Shown here: positions 24,630 through 33,820 of the stretch, piece after piece
Numbering within the stretch: position 1 is the first letter of the stretch
Layout: each line of letters begins with the position of its first letter
Assembly: GCA_963763095.1 (NCBI GenBank)
Contig: CAVXNR010000033.1
Location: 1 to 64,000, forward strand
Source of the DNA: CAVUCH01 sp963763095
GTDB lineage: Bacteria > Acidobacteriota > Vicinamibacteria > Vicinamibacterales > JAENWD01
Direction: 5' to 3'
Length of the DNA stretch: 64,000 nt
Position numbers and translations under genes: made by a program
The notes under the pieces: model-generated
The model's database searches: none
Told to the model about the DNA's origin: nothing
What the model saw: the letters and a program-made list of their open reading frames with translations, nothing else

Positions 24630-26458
24630 TGACACAGTTCGTGGATGCGCTCGAGGGGCGGGTGCTCGTGTGCGACGGCGCGATGGGTACGATGCTCTAC
24701 GCGAAGGGCGTCTTCGTCAACAAGTCGTTCGACGCGCTGAATCTGGCCGACCCCGACCTGGTTGCCGGCGTGCACCGCGAGTACGTGCGCGCCGGCGCCG
24801 ACGTGCTCGAGACCAACACATTCGGCGCAAACCGGTTGAAGCTCGCCGCCTTCGGGCTGGCCGACCAACTGCACGCCATCAATGTGGCGGGCGTGCGGAT
24901 CGCGCGCCACGCCGCCCGCGATCAGGCGTACGTGGCCGGCGCGATCGGACCGCTCGGCATCCGCATCGAGCCGTGGGGCAAGATCGGCGTCGACGAGGCC
25001 GAGGCGTACTTCCGCGAGCAGACCGAGGCGCTGCTCGCGGGCGGCGTGGACCTGTTCGTGCTCGAGACCTTCCGTGATCTGAACGAGATCCGCGCGGCCA
25101 TCGCCGCCGTGCGCTCCGTCAGCGATCTGCCGATCGTGGCGCAGATGACGACCGAGGAGGACGGCAGCACCCTGGATGGCACGCCGCCGGAAAAGTTCGC
25201 GCCTGCGCTGGTCGACCGCGGCGCCACGATTGTGGGCCTGAACTGCAGCGTGGGACCCGCACCCATGCTCGAAACGATCGACCGCATCGAGCAGAGCGTG
25301 CAAGTACCGCTCTCTGCACAACCGAATGCCGGCCGGCCGCGGGACATCGAAGGCCGTACCATCTACCTGTCGTCGCCCGAGTACATGGCCTCGTACGCGC
25401 GCCGGTTCGTGGCGCAGGGCGTGCGCCTGGTCGGCGGCTGCTGCGGCACCACTCCCGAGCACATCCGCCAGATCAAGCGAGCCGTGCAGGCGGCCGCACA
25501 TGCGCCCGCGACGACCGAGCGCCCGTCGGGAACAACCACCGTGACGGTGCAGCCGCCGGCCGCCGCGCCAGTGCCCCGGGCCGACAAGTCGCGGATGGCG
25601 CACGCGCTGGCGCGTGGCACGTTCGTCCTCGCGGCGGAATTGCCGCCCCCCGTTGGTTACGACGCAGCGTCGGCCATTGCCTGCGCCCAGCGGCTGAAGA
25701 TCCGCGGCGTCGATGTGGTCACCATCAGCGACGGACCTCGCGGCGGTGCCCGCATGAGCGCACTCTCGCTCGCCGTTCTCGTGCAGCAGCAGGCGGGGAT
25801 CGAGCCGGTCCTGCAGTACGCGTGTCGCGACCGGTACCTGATCGGGATGCAGTCCGATCTGCTCGGCGCCCACGCCATCGGCCTGCGCAACCTCCTGATC
25901 TTCACCGGGGATCCGCGCAAGTCGGGTGACTACTCGGACGCGACGGTCGTCTTCGACGTGGATTCGATCGGCCTCACTAACGCCGTGTCGCGTCTGAACC
26001 GCGGATGCGACGTCGGCGGCCAGGCCATCGGCGCGCCGACCGCCTTCCATGTCGGGGTGATCGCAAACCCGGGTGCGCCAGGTCTCGACGAGGAGGTCCG
26101 GCGATTCGAGTACAAGGCCGAGGCCGGCGCCGAGTTCGCGGTGACGCCCCCCGTCTACGACCTCGAGGCCTTCGACGAGTTCCGGCGGCGCACGGCACAC
26201 GTGCCGGTACCCATGATCGCAGCGGTGCGGCCGTTCGACAGCCTGCTCCACGCGGAGTATCTCGCCAACGAGGTGCCGAACATCCGCGTGCCCGAAGCGC
26301 TGCTCGCACGCATGCGCCGGGCCGACGGACCGGACGCGGCCGTCGAAGAAGGCATCGCCATCGCGCGTGAGCTCGCACGCGAGCTGCGCACCCGGGCGCA
26401 GGGGCTGCAGATCGGCGGTCCCATGGCATCCGTGCTGGCCGTGCTCGATGGCGTGTGA
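24629..26458 (+). CDS. Bifunctional homocysteine S-methyltransferase / methylenetetrahydrofolate reductase
   Basis: A 609-residue fusion like Bacillus YitJ. Residues ~1-290 are the S-methyltransferase barrel with its zinc-binding cysteines, one in VGLNCSVGP (~206) and two in LVGGCCGTTPEHI (~271-272). After a Pro/Ala/Thr-rich linker, residues ~325-609 form a MetF-type reductase (FVLAAELPPPVGYDA, LIFTGDPRKSGDYSDA, GAEFAVTPPVYD). It would reduce methylene-THF and pass a methyl group to homocysteine. There is no B12 domain, so the methyl donor may be folate directly or a metabolite such as S-methylmethionine. It is translationally coupled to the phosphoesterase upstream. Confidence 0.92.
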   Translation: MTQFVDALEGRVLVCDGAMGTMLYAKGVFVNKSFDALNLADPDLVAGVHREYVRAGADVLETNTFGANRLKLAAFGLADQLHAINVAGVRIARHAARDQAYVAGAIGPLGIRIEPWGKIGVDEAEAYFREQTEALLAGGVDLFVLETFRDLNEIRAAIAAVRSVSDLPIVAQMTTEEDGSTLDGTPPEKFAPALVDRGATIVGLNCSVGPAPMLETIDRIEQSVQVPLSAQPNAGRPRDIEGRTIYLSSPEYMASYARRFVAQGVRLVGGCCGTTPEHIRQIKRAVQAAAHAPATTERPSGTTTVTVQPPAAAPVPRADKSRMAHALARGTFVLAAELPPPVGYDAASAIACAQRLKIRGVDVVTISDGPRGGARMSALSLAVLVQQQAGIEPVLQYACRDRYLIGMQSDLLGAHAIGLRNLLIFTGDPRKSGDYSDATVVFDVDSIGLTNAVSRLNRGCDVGGQAIGAPTAFHVGVIANPGAPGLDEEVRRFEYKAEAGAEFAVTPPVYDLEAFDEFRRRTAHVPVPMIAAVRPFDSLLHAEYLANEVPNIRVPEALLARMRRADGPDAAVEEGIAIARELARELRTRAQGLQIGGPMASVLAVLDGV

Positions 26459-26529
26459 GCCCCCGGCACTGGCACAATCCCCCCGCACGTGTCGAGCCCA
26501 ATTCGCGCCACGAATGGCCGTGTCGTGAC

Positions 26530-26558
26530 TTGTCGCTGCGCGTCACGAAGGATATAGT
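26530..26558 (+). promoter_or_regulatory. Promoter of the methyltransferase gene at 26667
   Basis: TTGTCG (26530-26535), a 17-bp spacer and TATAGT (26553-26558). Four of 6 and 5 of 6 bases match sigma-70 consensus. It leaves a leader of about 100 nt, with GGGAG upstream of the ATG. Confidence 0.6.
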
Positions 26559-26666
26559 CCGTGCGCGGACCATCTCGCCGAAGGGTGCCCGGCGAGTGAC
26601 CGCGGGCACGCGGCTTGCGACTGGCTGCAGGTCAACACGACCTGATCAACGCGATGGGAGCTCTGC

Positions 26667-27371
26667 ATGGCATTGTTCGAGCGCTTCAACCGCGGCGGGA
26701 CGGACGAGTTCGTTGGCGTCTCCGACGCCGCGTCTCGCACCCTGTCCGTCACGGCGGTTGAAACCGACTTCGTCGCCGGCGTCTATGGCAAGTTGGCTTC
26801 GGTGTACGACCTCGTGTTCGGGCCGACTCTGCACGCGGGCCGGTTGCAGGCCATGCAGCGGATGGCGATTGCTCCTGGCGACCGGATCCTCGAGGTTGGG
26901 GTGGGCACGGGCATCAATCTCGCGCTTTATCCGCGGGATTGCGCCGTCACCGGTATCGATCTCTCGGACTCCATGCTCGAGAAGGCCCACGAACGGGTCG
27001 CCGAAAAGGGGATGCGGAACGTCTCCCTGCTCGAGATGGACGCCTCACGGCTGACCTTTGCCGACGACTCTTTCGATATCGTCTACGCGCCCTATCTGAT
27101 CAGCGTCGTTCCCGATCCCGTGCAGGTGGCGCGCGAGATGCGCCGCGTGTGCCGGCCCGGCGGCCGCATCGTCATCCTCAATCATTTCCGGAGCGCAAAC
27201 CGGCTCATGTCGTGGGCCGAGCGGATGCTCTCCCCGTTCACCGTGCACATCGGGTTCAAATGCGATCTGGATCTGCCCGGATTTCTGGCGCAGGCCGAGT
27301 TGCAGCCGGTGTCGATCGAGAAGGTGAACATCCCCCGGATCTGGTCGCTCGTCACCTGCATCAAGGATTGA
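26667..27371 (+). CDS. Class I SAM methyltransferase, PmtA/UbiE-like
   Basis: A 234-residue cytoplasmic methyltransferase. Motif I is ILEVGVGTGINLALYP, the acidic strand end GIDLSDSMLEKA, motif II MDASRLTFADDSFDIVYAPY, and the post-motif GGRIVILNHF. The pattern with GxNL and SDSML resembles bacterial phosphatidylethanolamine N-methyltransferases (PmtA), so a phospholipid headgroup substrate is plausible. Quinone or small-molecule methylation remains possible. The ATG at 26667 follows GGGAGCTC. Its stop overlaps the convergent glycosyltransferase gene by 11 bp. Confidence 0.88.
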   Translation: MALFERFNRGGTDEFVGVSDAASRTLSVTAVETDFVAGVYGKLASVYDLVFGPTLHAGRLQAMQRMAIAPGDRILEVGVGTGINLALYPRDCAVTGIDLSDSMLEKAHERVAEKGMRNVSLLEMDASRLTFADDSFDIVYAPYLISVVPDPVQVAREMRRVCRPGGRIVILNHFRSANRLMSWAERMLSPFTVHIGFKCDLDLPGFLAQAELQPVSIEKVNIPRIWSLVTCIKD

Positions 27372-28534
27372 CCCCGAGCGCGTCGGCCAGCATGCGAGCG
27401 ATGACCTCGGCGCCGTCCACACGCGGACGCTCCGGCGGCGCAGGCTGCGCGAGCACGGCGTCCAGCGCGGGCTCCCAGCGGCCGGCATAGAGGTCTTCGT
27501 TCGAGATGAACCCGCAGCGCAGGTAGCGCGGCATCTCGCCAACCATGACGTCGTACTCCACGAAGCGCCCGCGTGAGGTATAGAGCAGTGCCGTGTCGTT
27601 CGCGATGCACTCGGAGATGATTCCGTAGCCCGGCTTGGTAGCGACGATGTCCACCGCCTTCACGAGGTCTTCGTAGCGATAGCCGGCGGAGTAGATGGCG
27701 CGCTCGTCCACGAACCGCGCTGAACTCGGCAGCATCCGTTCCCGCGCCGGCTCCTGCGTCTCACCGACAGGGTCGTCTCCGCGTCGTGCGGCCTGCACGT
27801 GTGCCGTCACCACGACGGTGTAGCGGCGGAGCGGCCGCGAGCGCAGCCATGTCGATGTCCCGCAAACCGTAGCCGCCGAACGAGGCCAGCACTAGGAGCC
27901 CGGTCCCCCGCAGGCCGAACTGCTCGCGGACGTCCACGCCGGCGCGGAGCGATCGTCGTGCGATGAACGGCACCGGCTCCACGCGTCTGAATGCGTCGAA
28001 GCCGCCGCCGAGCGGAAGGCGCCACGCCCGCGCCGCGTGCGCGTACGCGCTGCGGATCTGCTGCAGCAGCCTGGGATGCGCCGCCAAGGCCTCCGGGTAT
28101 GCCGCGTAGATCCAGTCCCACGTGAAGTTGCCAAGCGCGACCGACGGCACGTCCGCGCGATGCGCTGCGAGGAACGCGAGCGGAGGGATGTCACCAATCA
28201 CGAGGCTGGCCTGCAGTTCGCGCAGCAGCAGCGCCTCGCGCACTGACATGTCGTCGAGCATGGCGGCGTGTGCGGCCGCGCGGCGCACGGTTTCGAACGC
28301 GTCGAGACGCAGGCTGTCGATCTGGACGACACCCGTGTCGCATTCGGCCGGCAGCCAGGTGACCGGCGCGCGGAGCGTGAGATCGAACAGCCACCGCGGT
28401 GCGGAGGTGCGGACGACGAGGCGGACGCCTGGCGCAATGGCGTGCAGCGCGTTGATCACCTCGATGTCGCGTGATGCATGGCCGAACCCGTGACCCGAGA
28501 TGTAGAAGACGAGGGCAGGAGAGCGTGGGCTCAT
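27361..28534 (-). CDS. MurG-like (GT28-type) glycosyltransferase (frame interrupted)
   Basis: About 390 residues after skipping one apparent inserted base near 27808. The ATG at 28534 gives MSPRSPALVFYISGHGFGHA, with the GHGxGHA nucleotide-sugar loop near residue 15 seen in MurG/UGT-type GT-B enzymes. The N-terminal Rossmann domain contains VVRTSAPRWLFDL and IGDIPPLAFLAAH. The C-terminal acceptor-side domain has VDIVATKPGYGIISECIA, the MurG-like nucleotide-sugar contact. The donor and acceptor are unknown. It lies 95 bp downstream of a membrane glycosyltransferase gene on the same strand, suggesting a shared glycan or glycolipid role. Confidence 0.8.
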
Positions 28535-28628
28535 TGCCAGACACCCGGGCCGCTGGCCTGACGCGCACACCAGTGACGTGAGCCGGTGTGAGGCTGCGAA
28601 CCGTTGTGCGGTGGGCGTTCCAGGGTTT

Positions 28629-30061
28629 TCAGTAGGGGGGGCGCCATGTGTAGAACAGCGCGGCCATCAAACCCTGGCCCGCCGCAAACACGAGCACCCA
28701 GATGCCCAGCCGGCGTTCCGGAACCGCTGCCGCGAGCCACAGGAACAGCGGGAACATGGTGGCGGTGAGGCGTCCAATCGAGATCGCACCTCCGAGCGCG
28801 AGCGGAACGGCGAGGTTGATCGCGACGAGGGCACCGTAGGCCAGCCCGAGTCGCCGGGTGACGGGCCAGATCAGCGCGGCCGCGAAGGTGCCCGCGACCA
28901 GGTTCAGGAAGTTCGGCGCCTCGACGCGCAGGTACTCCTGCAACCCGTGCTGCGCCACGTAGCCGAACGGTCCCACGAGCGACTGCAACGCAACGCCGTG
29001 ACGTGCGTCCCCACCGGTCCTGAATGGCAGCCCATTCGAATGGGTTGCCGGTGATCTGATAGATGAACACCGAGAACAGCAGCGCACCGATGCCCGGAGC
29101 GGCCGACGCCAGCAGCGCGCGCGCGGCGTGGCGCACGCGCGACCTGGTGGCGGTTTCGAGCCGGCGGGCATCTGTGACGGCGAGCAGGGCGAGCGGGACG
29201 CTCAGGAATGCCCCGTTCGGGCGGGTGAGCCCCGCCAGCAGCCCCCACGCGGCGACCTGCCAGAGCTGCCGCTGCCGCATGTGCCAGAAGGCGCCCACGG
29301 TGGCGCAGAGGAACAGCGCCTCGGTGTACAACGCGCCGTAAAACACCGCGAACGGGTAGCTGCCGAGCAGCAGCGCCGCCGCGGCCGCCCGGTCGCTCGA
29401 GCCGAGCGCGGGGTGCGCGCGCGCCAGCTTGAACAGATACATCAACGCGCCGAGAAAGGCGGCGTACGAGATGAGCACGCCCGCGAGCACCACCTGCGGC
29501 GTCCTCCCGCCGAGCAGGCGGCCGCCCGCGCGCATCAGCATCGGGTACGCGGGGAAGAACGCGATGTTCTGCTGCCCGCGGCTCTTCGGGTGCCATCGGT
29601 ACCCGACCTGCGCGATGACGAGGTACCACCCCGCGTCCCACCGCGCCGGCAGATTGATCAGCTCGTTGCGCGATACCCGGAAACGCGGCTCGCCGATCGG
29701 ATACCCGACGAGGAACACCGCGAGGAGGCCCACGGCGGCAACGCCGGCCCGCCCTGCGATGGCGACCGGCCACACGGCCCGCAGCGCTTCCGACTCGAGC
29801 AGGCGCACGGCTCCGTGCCACAGGCGTGCAGGGAGCGTCGGTCGCCTGACGAACCAATGCCGCAGGCTGGTCAATAGCAGCGCCGCGAGCAGCAGGCGCT
29901 CCGGTGATGTGACCGAGACTCGCCAGCCCTCCGACCCACACACGGAAGCCGCCGCTCAGGGCGACGCTGCCCGCGAGCAGCAGCAGCGCAACCGTGAGGG
30001 CGTCGCCCGTCCGCACCAGGGCCGCCGGTCGCACGCGCGTAATCGGCGGGTGTTCGGTCAC
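28629..30061 (-). CDS. PIG-V-like membrane mannosyltransferase (frame interrupted)
   Basis: About 475 residues once two apparent inserted bases (near 29927 and 29005) are removed. It begins MTEHPPITRVRPAALV and contains around ten membrane helices. The segment LINLPARWDAGWYLVIAQVG fits the PIG-V/GT-C pattern in which an acidic residue in the first lumenal loop is catalytic. Further conserved-looking pieces are QQNIAFFPAYPMLMR and FYGALYTEALFLCATVGAFW. These enzymes use polyprenyl-phosphate sugars outside the inner membrane. The acceptor is unknown, though the neighbouring GT-B gene may act in the same pathway. Confidence 0.78.
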
Positions 30062-30101
30062 GTCGAGCGGTCAGCCGCGAGGCGAGCAGTGCAGCTTCAC
30101 G

Positions 30102-32459
30102 TCAGGTGACGGGAACGGGGATGGGCAGCGCTTCCTTGAGGACATCCTCCAGCGTCTGCGCCGGAACGAATCGCATCTCGCGCTTGACCTCGGGCGGCAG
30201 CTCGTCGATGTCCGGCAGGTTGAGCGCGGGCAGCACGAAGACGCGGATTCCGTACCGGCGCGCCGCCAGCGCCTTCTCCCTGATGCCGCCAACCGGCAGG
30301 ACGAGGCCCGTGAGCGTGATTTCACCCGTCATCGCAACCTCCTCCTTCACGGCCTCGTTCCTGAGCGCGGAGAGGATGGCGGTGGCGATCGTCACGCCGG
30401 CGGACGGCCCGTCCTTCGGAATCGCGCCGGCGGGGACGTGGATGTGCAGGTCGTGCTTGTCGAGGAATGACGGCGAGATGCCGAGCGCACTCGCCTGGGC
30501 ACGGATGTGACTGACCGCCGCCCGCGCCGATTCCTGCATCACGTTGCCCAGCTGTCCGGTCAGCGTGATCTGCGAACTCCCGCCCGGCAGCAGCGTCGCT
30601 TCGATGAAGAGCACGTCGCCGCCAGTTTCCGTCCAGGCCACGCCAGTCGCGACCCCGGGGCGCGACGTGCGGAACGAGACCTCCTGGTGGATCCGCGGAG
30701 GGCCCAGAAACTCCGGGATGCTCGGGCCGTCGACGGTTTCGGTCGGCGCCTCGCCGTCCTCCGGCGTACGGCTCGCCACCCTCGCGGCGACCTTCCGGGC
30801 GATCGCGCCAATCTGCCGCTCGAGGTTGCGGACGCCGGCCTCGCGCGTGTACTCGCTGATGACCCGGCGCAGCGCGGCATCGGTAATCTCCAGCATCTCG
30901 AGCTTCAGACCGTGCTCGCTCACCTGCCGCGGGATCAGATATCGCCGCGCGATGTGCAGCTTTTCTTCCTCGCTGTAGCCCGAGAGCTGGATGACCTCCA
31001 TCCGATCGAGCAGCGCCGGGTGAAGCGTGCCGAGCTGGTTGGCGGTCGCGATGAACAGCGTGCGCGAGAGGTCGAAGGGCACCTCGAGGTAGTGATCGCG
31101 GAAGCTGTTGTTCTGGGCGGGGTCGAGCACTTCGAGCAGTGCGGCCGCGGGGTCGCCCTGGAACCCGACCGATATCTTGTCCATCTCGTCGAGCATGAAC
31201 ACCGGGTTGGCGGCGCCTGCCTGTCGCAGCGCCTGCACGACACGGCCGGGCATCGACCCGATGTAGGTGCGGCGGTGGCCCCGAATCTCCGCCTCGTCGC
31301 GGATGCCGCCGAGCGAGATCCGGACGAACTTCCGGTTCATCGCGCGGGCGATCGACTGGCCCAGCGAGGTCTTGCCTACTCCGGGCGGGCCGACGAAACA
31401 GAGAATCGGGCCCTTCATGTCGCCCTTGAGCTTCCGCACCGCGAGGTACTCGACAATCCGCTCCTTGACCTTGTCGAGATCGTAGTGATCCTCGTCGAGC
31501 ACGCGCCGCGCCTCCACCGGGTCCAGCCGATCGTCGGTGGTGACGCTCCACGGGACGTCGAGCAGCCAGTCCATGTAGGTGCGGAGCATCTGGTATTCGG
31601 GCGACGCCGGGGTCATGCGCGCCAGGCGATCGACCTCGCGATTGGCCACCGTGAGCACGGCCTCCGGCATGTTCGCCTTCTCGATGCGTGACCGCAGCGC
31701 CTGGATCTCGTCACCCTCGCCCTCGCCGAGCTCGTCCTGAATGGCTTTGAGCTGCTGGCGCAGGTAGTACTGCCGCTGCGCGTCGGACATCTCCTGCTGC
31801 GCCTGCGACTCGATCTTCCCCTTCACTTCGAGCAATGCGATCTCGCGGGCGAGTGCCTGCGACACCATCCCGAGCTTCGACAGCAGCGTGTCGGCCTCGA
31901 GCAGCTTCTGCTTGTCGTCTGCCGGCATGTCGAGCAGGCTTCCGAGCAGGTACGCCAGGCGCAGGGGGTCCTCGATCGCGGCGACGATTCCACGAAGCTC
32001 CTGCGAAAAGCCGCTCGCAAGCGTCAGGGCGCGATCCACCTGCTCCTGCAGCCGCCGTACGTACGCATCGACTTCGACGGAGCGATCCACCTGCTCGGGC
32101 TCGGCGTGGATCACCGCGCGCATCGACAGCCCGGTGCGGCTGACGACGTCTGCGCGCACGCGGGCGAGGCCCTCGACGATGACGTGAAGACCCGACGGGT
32201 TGCGCGCCATCTGGCGGATGATGCCGACAGTGCCAATCCGCTTCACTTGTTCGGGGCCCGGATCGTCGAGCTCGCCCTCCTGCAGCACCAGCAGCAGCAT
32301 GCGATCGCCCGCGAGGGCGCGGTTCACCGATTCGACCGAGACCGGGCGGTTCACCGCAAGCGGCTGCACGCTCAGCGGAAACGCCACCGTGCCCCTGAGC
32401 GGCAACACGGGAAGTTCAGGCGGCAGCGGCGGAGTGGTCGATGTGGGTTCGGGCATCAC
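30102..32459 (-). CDS. lon: ATP-dependent protease Lon
   Basis: A 785-residue LonA serine protease, full length. Residues ~15-205 form the LON substrate-recognition domain (LPVLPLRGTVAFPLSVQPL). The coiled-coil linker and AAA+ module follow, with Walker A CFVGPPGVGKTSLGQ and Walker B PVFMLDEMDKI. The C-terminal protease domain has the Ser-Lys dyad in PKDGPSAGVTIATAI and GGIREKALAARRYG, matching E. coli Ser679 and Lys722. It degrades misfolded and regulatory proteins. A GGAAGGA ribosome site precedes the ATG at 32459. The gene stands alone on this strand, 40 bp upstream of the membrane glycosyltransferase gene. Confidence 0.97.
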   Translation of the reverse strand: MMPEPTSTTPPLPPELPVLPLRGTVAFPLSVQPLAVNRPVSVESVNRALAGDRMLLLVLQEGELDDPGPEQVKRIGTVGIIRQMARNPSGLHVIVEGLARVRADVVSRTGLSMRAVIHAEPEQVDRSVEVDAYVRRLQEQVDRALTLASGFSQELRGIVAAIEDPLRLAYLLGSLLDMPADDKQKLLEADTLLSKLGMVSQALAREIALLEVKGKIESQAQQEMSDAQRQYYLRQQLKAIQDELGEGEGDEIQALRSRIEKANMPEAVLTVANREVDRLARMTPASPEYQMLRTYMDWLLDVPWSVTTDDRLDPVEARRVLDEDHYDLDKVKERIVEYLAVRKLKGDMKGPILCFVGPPGVGKTSLGQSIARAMNRKFVRISLGGIRDEAEIRGHRRTYIGSMPGRVVQALRQAGAANPVFMLDEMDKISVGFQGDPAAALLEVLDPAQNNSFRDHYLEVPFDLSRTLFIATANQLGTLHPALLDRMEVIQLSGYSEEEKLHIARRYLIPRQVSEHGLKLEMLEITDAALRRVISEYTREAGVRNLERQIGAIARKVAARVASRTPEDGEAPTETVDGPSIPEFLGPPRIHQEVSFRTSRPGVATGVAWTETGGDVLFIEATLLPGGSSQITLTGQLGNVMQESARAAVSHIRAQASALGISPSFLDKHDLHIHVPAGAIPKDGPSAGVTIATAILSALRNEAVKEEVAMTGEITLTGLVLPVGGIREKALAARRYGIRVFVLPALNLPDIDELPPEVKREMRFVPAQTLEDVLKEALPIPVPVT

Positions 32460-32638
32460 GTCCTTCCGCGTATTTCATCGGAACTCCGGAGAACCGTCAA
32501 CGCGTTTGCCGCGGTCCCGCTGGATCGCACGGGTGCGCGTGTCGTGTGCATTCCGTGGGCTGTACGTCGCAGGGCTACGAGGCCATGCCCCCCGGCTCCC
32601 GGACCGCCGCAGTCGCCCGCGGCGGCGTTGCCGCCGTC

Positions 32639-32653
32639 TGATATCCTGCGCCC
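32639..32653 (+). promoter_or_regulatory. Extended -10, probably leaderless gene start
   Basis: TGATATCCT (32639-32647) is an extended -10. It is followed by exactly 6 nt and then the ATG at 32654, so the mRNA is likely leaderless. Confidence 0.45.
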
Positions 32654-32968
32654 ATGGGACTTCAGGAGCGCGATTTCTTCACCGAGAAACCCGAGATGCG
32701 GCCCGCGAACTACGCGTGCCCGCGGTGCGGCCGCCGCAATGACTACCAGGTGCGCTGGCTGCGCCGCACGAAGAAGGACCGGATCCCGTCAGGCGCTGAC
32801 GAGCGGGATCGCGCGATGTACGGCAAGCTGAAGGACTATCTGGTCCGCGTCGACGACACGATCACCTGCAAGACGTGTCAGCGCAAGTTCGACATCCCCT
32901 CCCAGCATTCGCTGATCTTCGTCGAGGACATACCGACCGGACTTCCGACGGAGGACTACGATGAGTGA
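32654..32968 (+). CDS. Small zinc-ribbon-like hypothetical protein, 104 aa
   Basis: Unrecognised family. Two CxxC pairs (YACPRCGRRNDY near residue 24 and ITCKTCQRKFDIP near residue 75) are spaced as a rubredoxin/zinc-ribbon knuckle pair around a basic loop (RWLRRTKKDRIPS). A function in nucleic-acid or protein contact is plausible, but not shown. The acidic C-terminus ends TEDYDE. There is no Shine-Dalgarno sequence; the -10 spacing points to leaderless translation. It is divergent from lon and convergent with the membrane methyltransferase-like gene. Confidence 0.75.
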   Translation: MGLQERDFFTEKPEMRPANYACPRCGRRNDYQVRWLRRTKKDRIPSGADERDRAMYGKLKDYLVRVDDTITCKTCQRKFDIPSQHSLIFVEDIPTGLPTEDYDE

Positions 32969-32984
32969 CGGTGGACGTGACGGT

Positions 32985-33075
32985 CAGGCTGTGGCTGCAG
33001 GCTACAGCCTGCGGGCTCCGTCTGGCCTGAGGCCCGACAGGCCTGCAGTCTGCCGCCCGTAGCCTGATGCCTGCT
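32985..33075. repeat. Degenerate GCCTGNAG-type tandem tract
   Basis: Within about 90 bp the words GGCTGCAG, GGCTACAG, GCCTGCGG, GCCTGAGG, GCCTGCAG and GCCTGATGCC follow each other in both orientations. This gives an imperfect 7-8 bp repeat able to fold on itself. The tract forms the last ~25 codons of the minus-strand gene ending at 33002, so its C-terminus may be repeat-derived. Confidence 0.5.
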
Positions 33076-33800
33076 CTGAGTACACCCCCGGCACCATCCG
33101 CCACCGCACGCGCGCCTGGTAGGCCCGATACTCGTCGCCGAACACTTCGATGAGCGACCGTTCTTCGAACGGGATGGCGATCATCAGGTACGCCGTGCTG
33201 ATCACGGCGAAGCTGAGCCGAGTGCCGGTCATCAGCGGCGCGCCGAACGTCATCAGCGCCCACCCGAAGTAGATCGGGTGCCGCACCAGGTGGTATGGCC
33301 CGAACACCTTGAACGAGGGCGGGCGCACCCGGCCGAGCACCTGTCGGATCCCGGCGAGCTCGAGAGGATCGATGACTCCCGCCGAGCGCAGGGTCAGCCA
33401 CACCCCCCACCCCTGCAACGCCAGGCACGCACCCTTCGCGGGCCAGGGGACGTCATAGAGCACGACGGGGATGTCACGCCACAGCGCGCAGGTCGCGCAT
33501 GAAGATGAGGCTCGCGATCCACACGTAGACGGATCGCTCGAGCGCCGGTGGCACGACGCGCGTCAGCCAGGCCTTGGCGCCCGAGCGGGCCATCACGCTG
33601 TGGTGCAGGGCGAAGACCGTGAACAGGATCGCGTTCACGCCGAGCGCCGCAGCGGCATCGGCGGACCCGCCAGCGGGCATGCGGCCGAACCGGACGCCGT
33701 AGCTCCATCCGAAGAACGCGAGGGACAGGATGAAGACCGCGCCGCCGAGCCATGCCGTGGCCCGTGCGACGGGACCGGAGCCGGCCGGGTGTGTGCGCAT
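33002..33800 (-). CDS. NnrU/isoprenylcysteine-methyltransferase-like membrane protein (frame interrupted)
   Basis: About 265 residues after one apparent inserted base near 33498. From ATG 33800, about six membrane helices follow (FILSLAFFGWSYGVRFG, AILFTVFALHHSVMAR). The C-terminal half has the ICMT/PEMT signature FGPYHLVRHPIYFGWALM and IPFEERSLIEVFGDEYRAYQ, with the E-E-R and Y residues that bind SAM in this superfamily. It is therefore probably a membrane methyltransferase of small or lipid substrates, or an NnrU-like protein. The last ~25 residues are encoded by a repeat tract and are probably not functional. Confidence 0.78.
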
Positions 33801-33808
33801 GCGACCGG

Positions 33809-33820
33809 TATTATAGAGAC
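33809..33820 (+). promoter_or_regulatory. -10 element of a probably leaderless ketosynthase gene
   Basis: TATTAT (33809-33814) followed by exactly 6 nt and the ATG at 33821. The divergent gene starts only 20 bp away at 33800, so the intergenic space barely holds one promoter. Confidence 0.5.

Noticed and set aside
24566..26488. A 640-codon open frame antisense to the homocysteine methyltransferase/MTHFR gene
   Set aside because: High-GC genes commonly leave the opposite strand open. The frame shows no family motifs, no signal peptide and no ribosome site, while the plus strand encodes a complete recognised enzyme.
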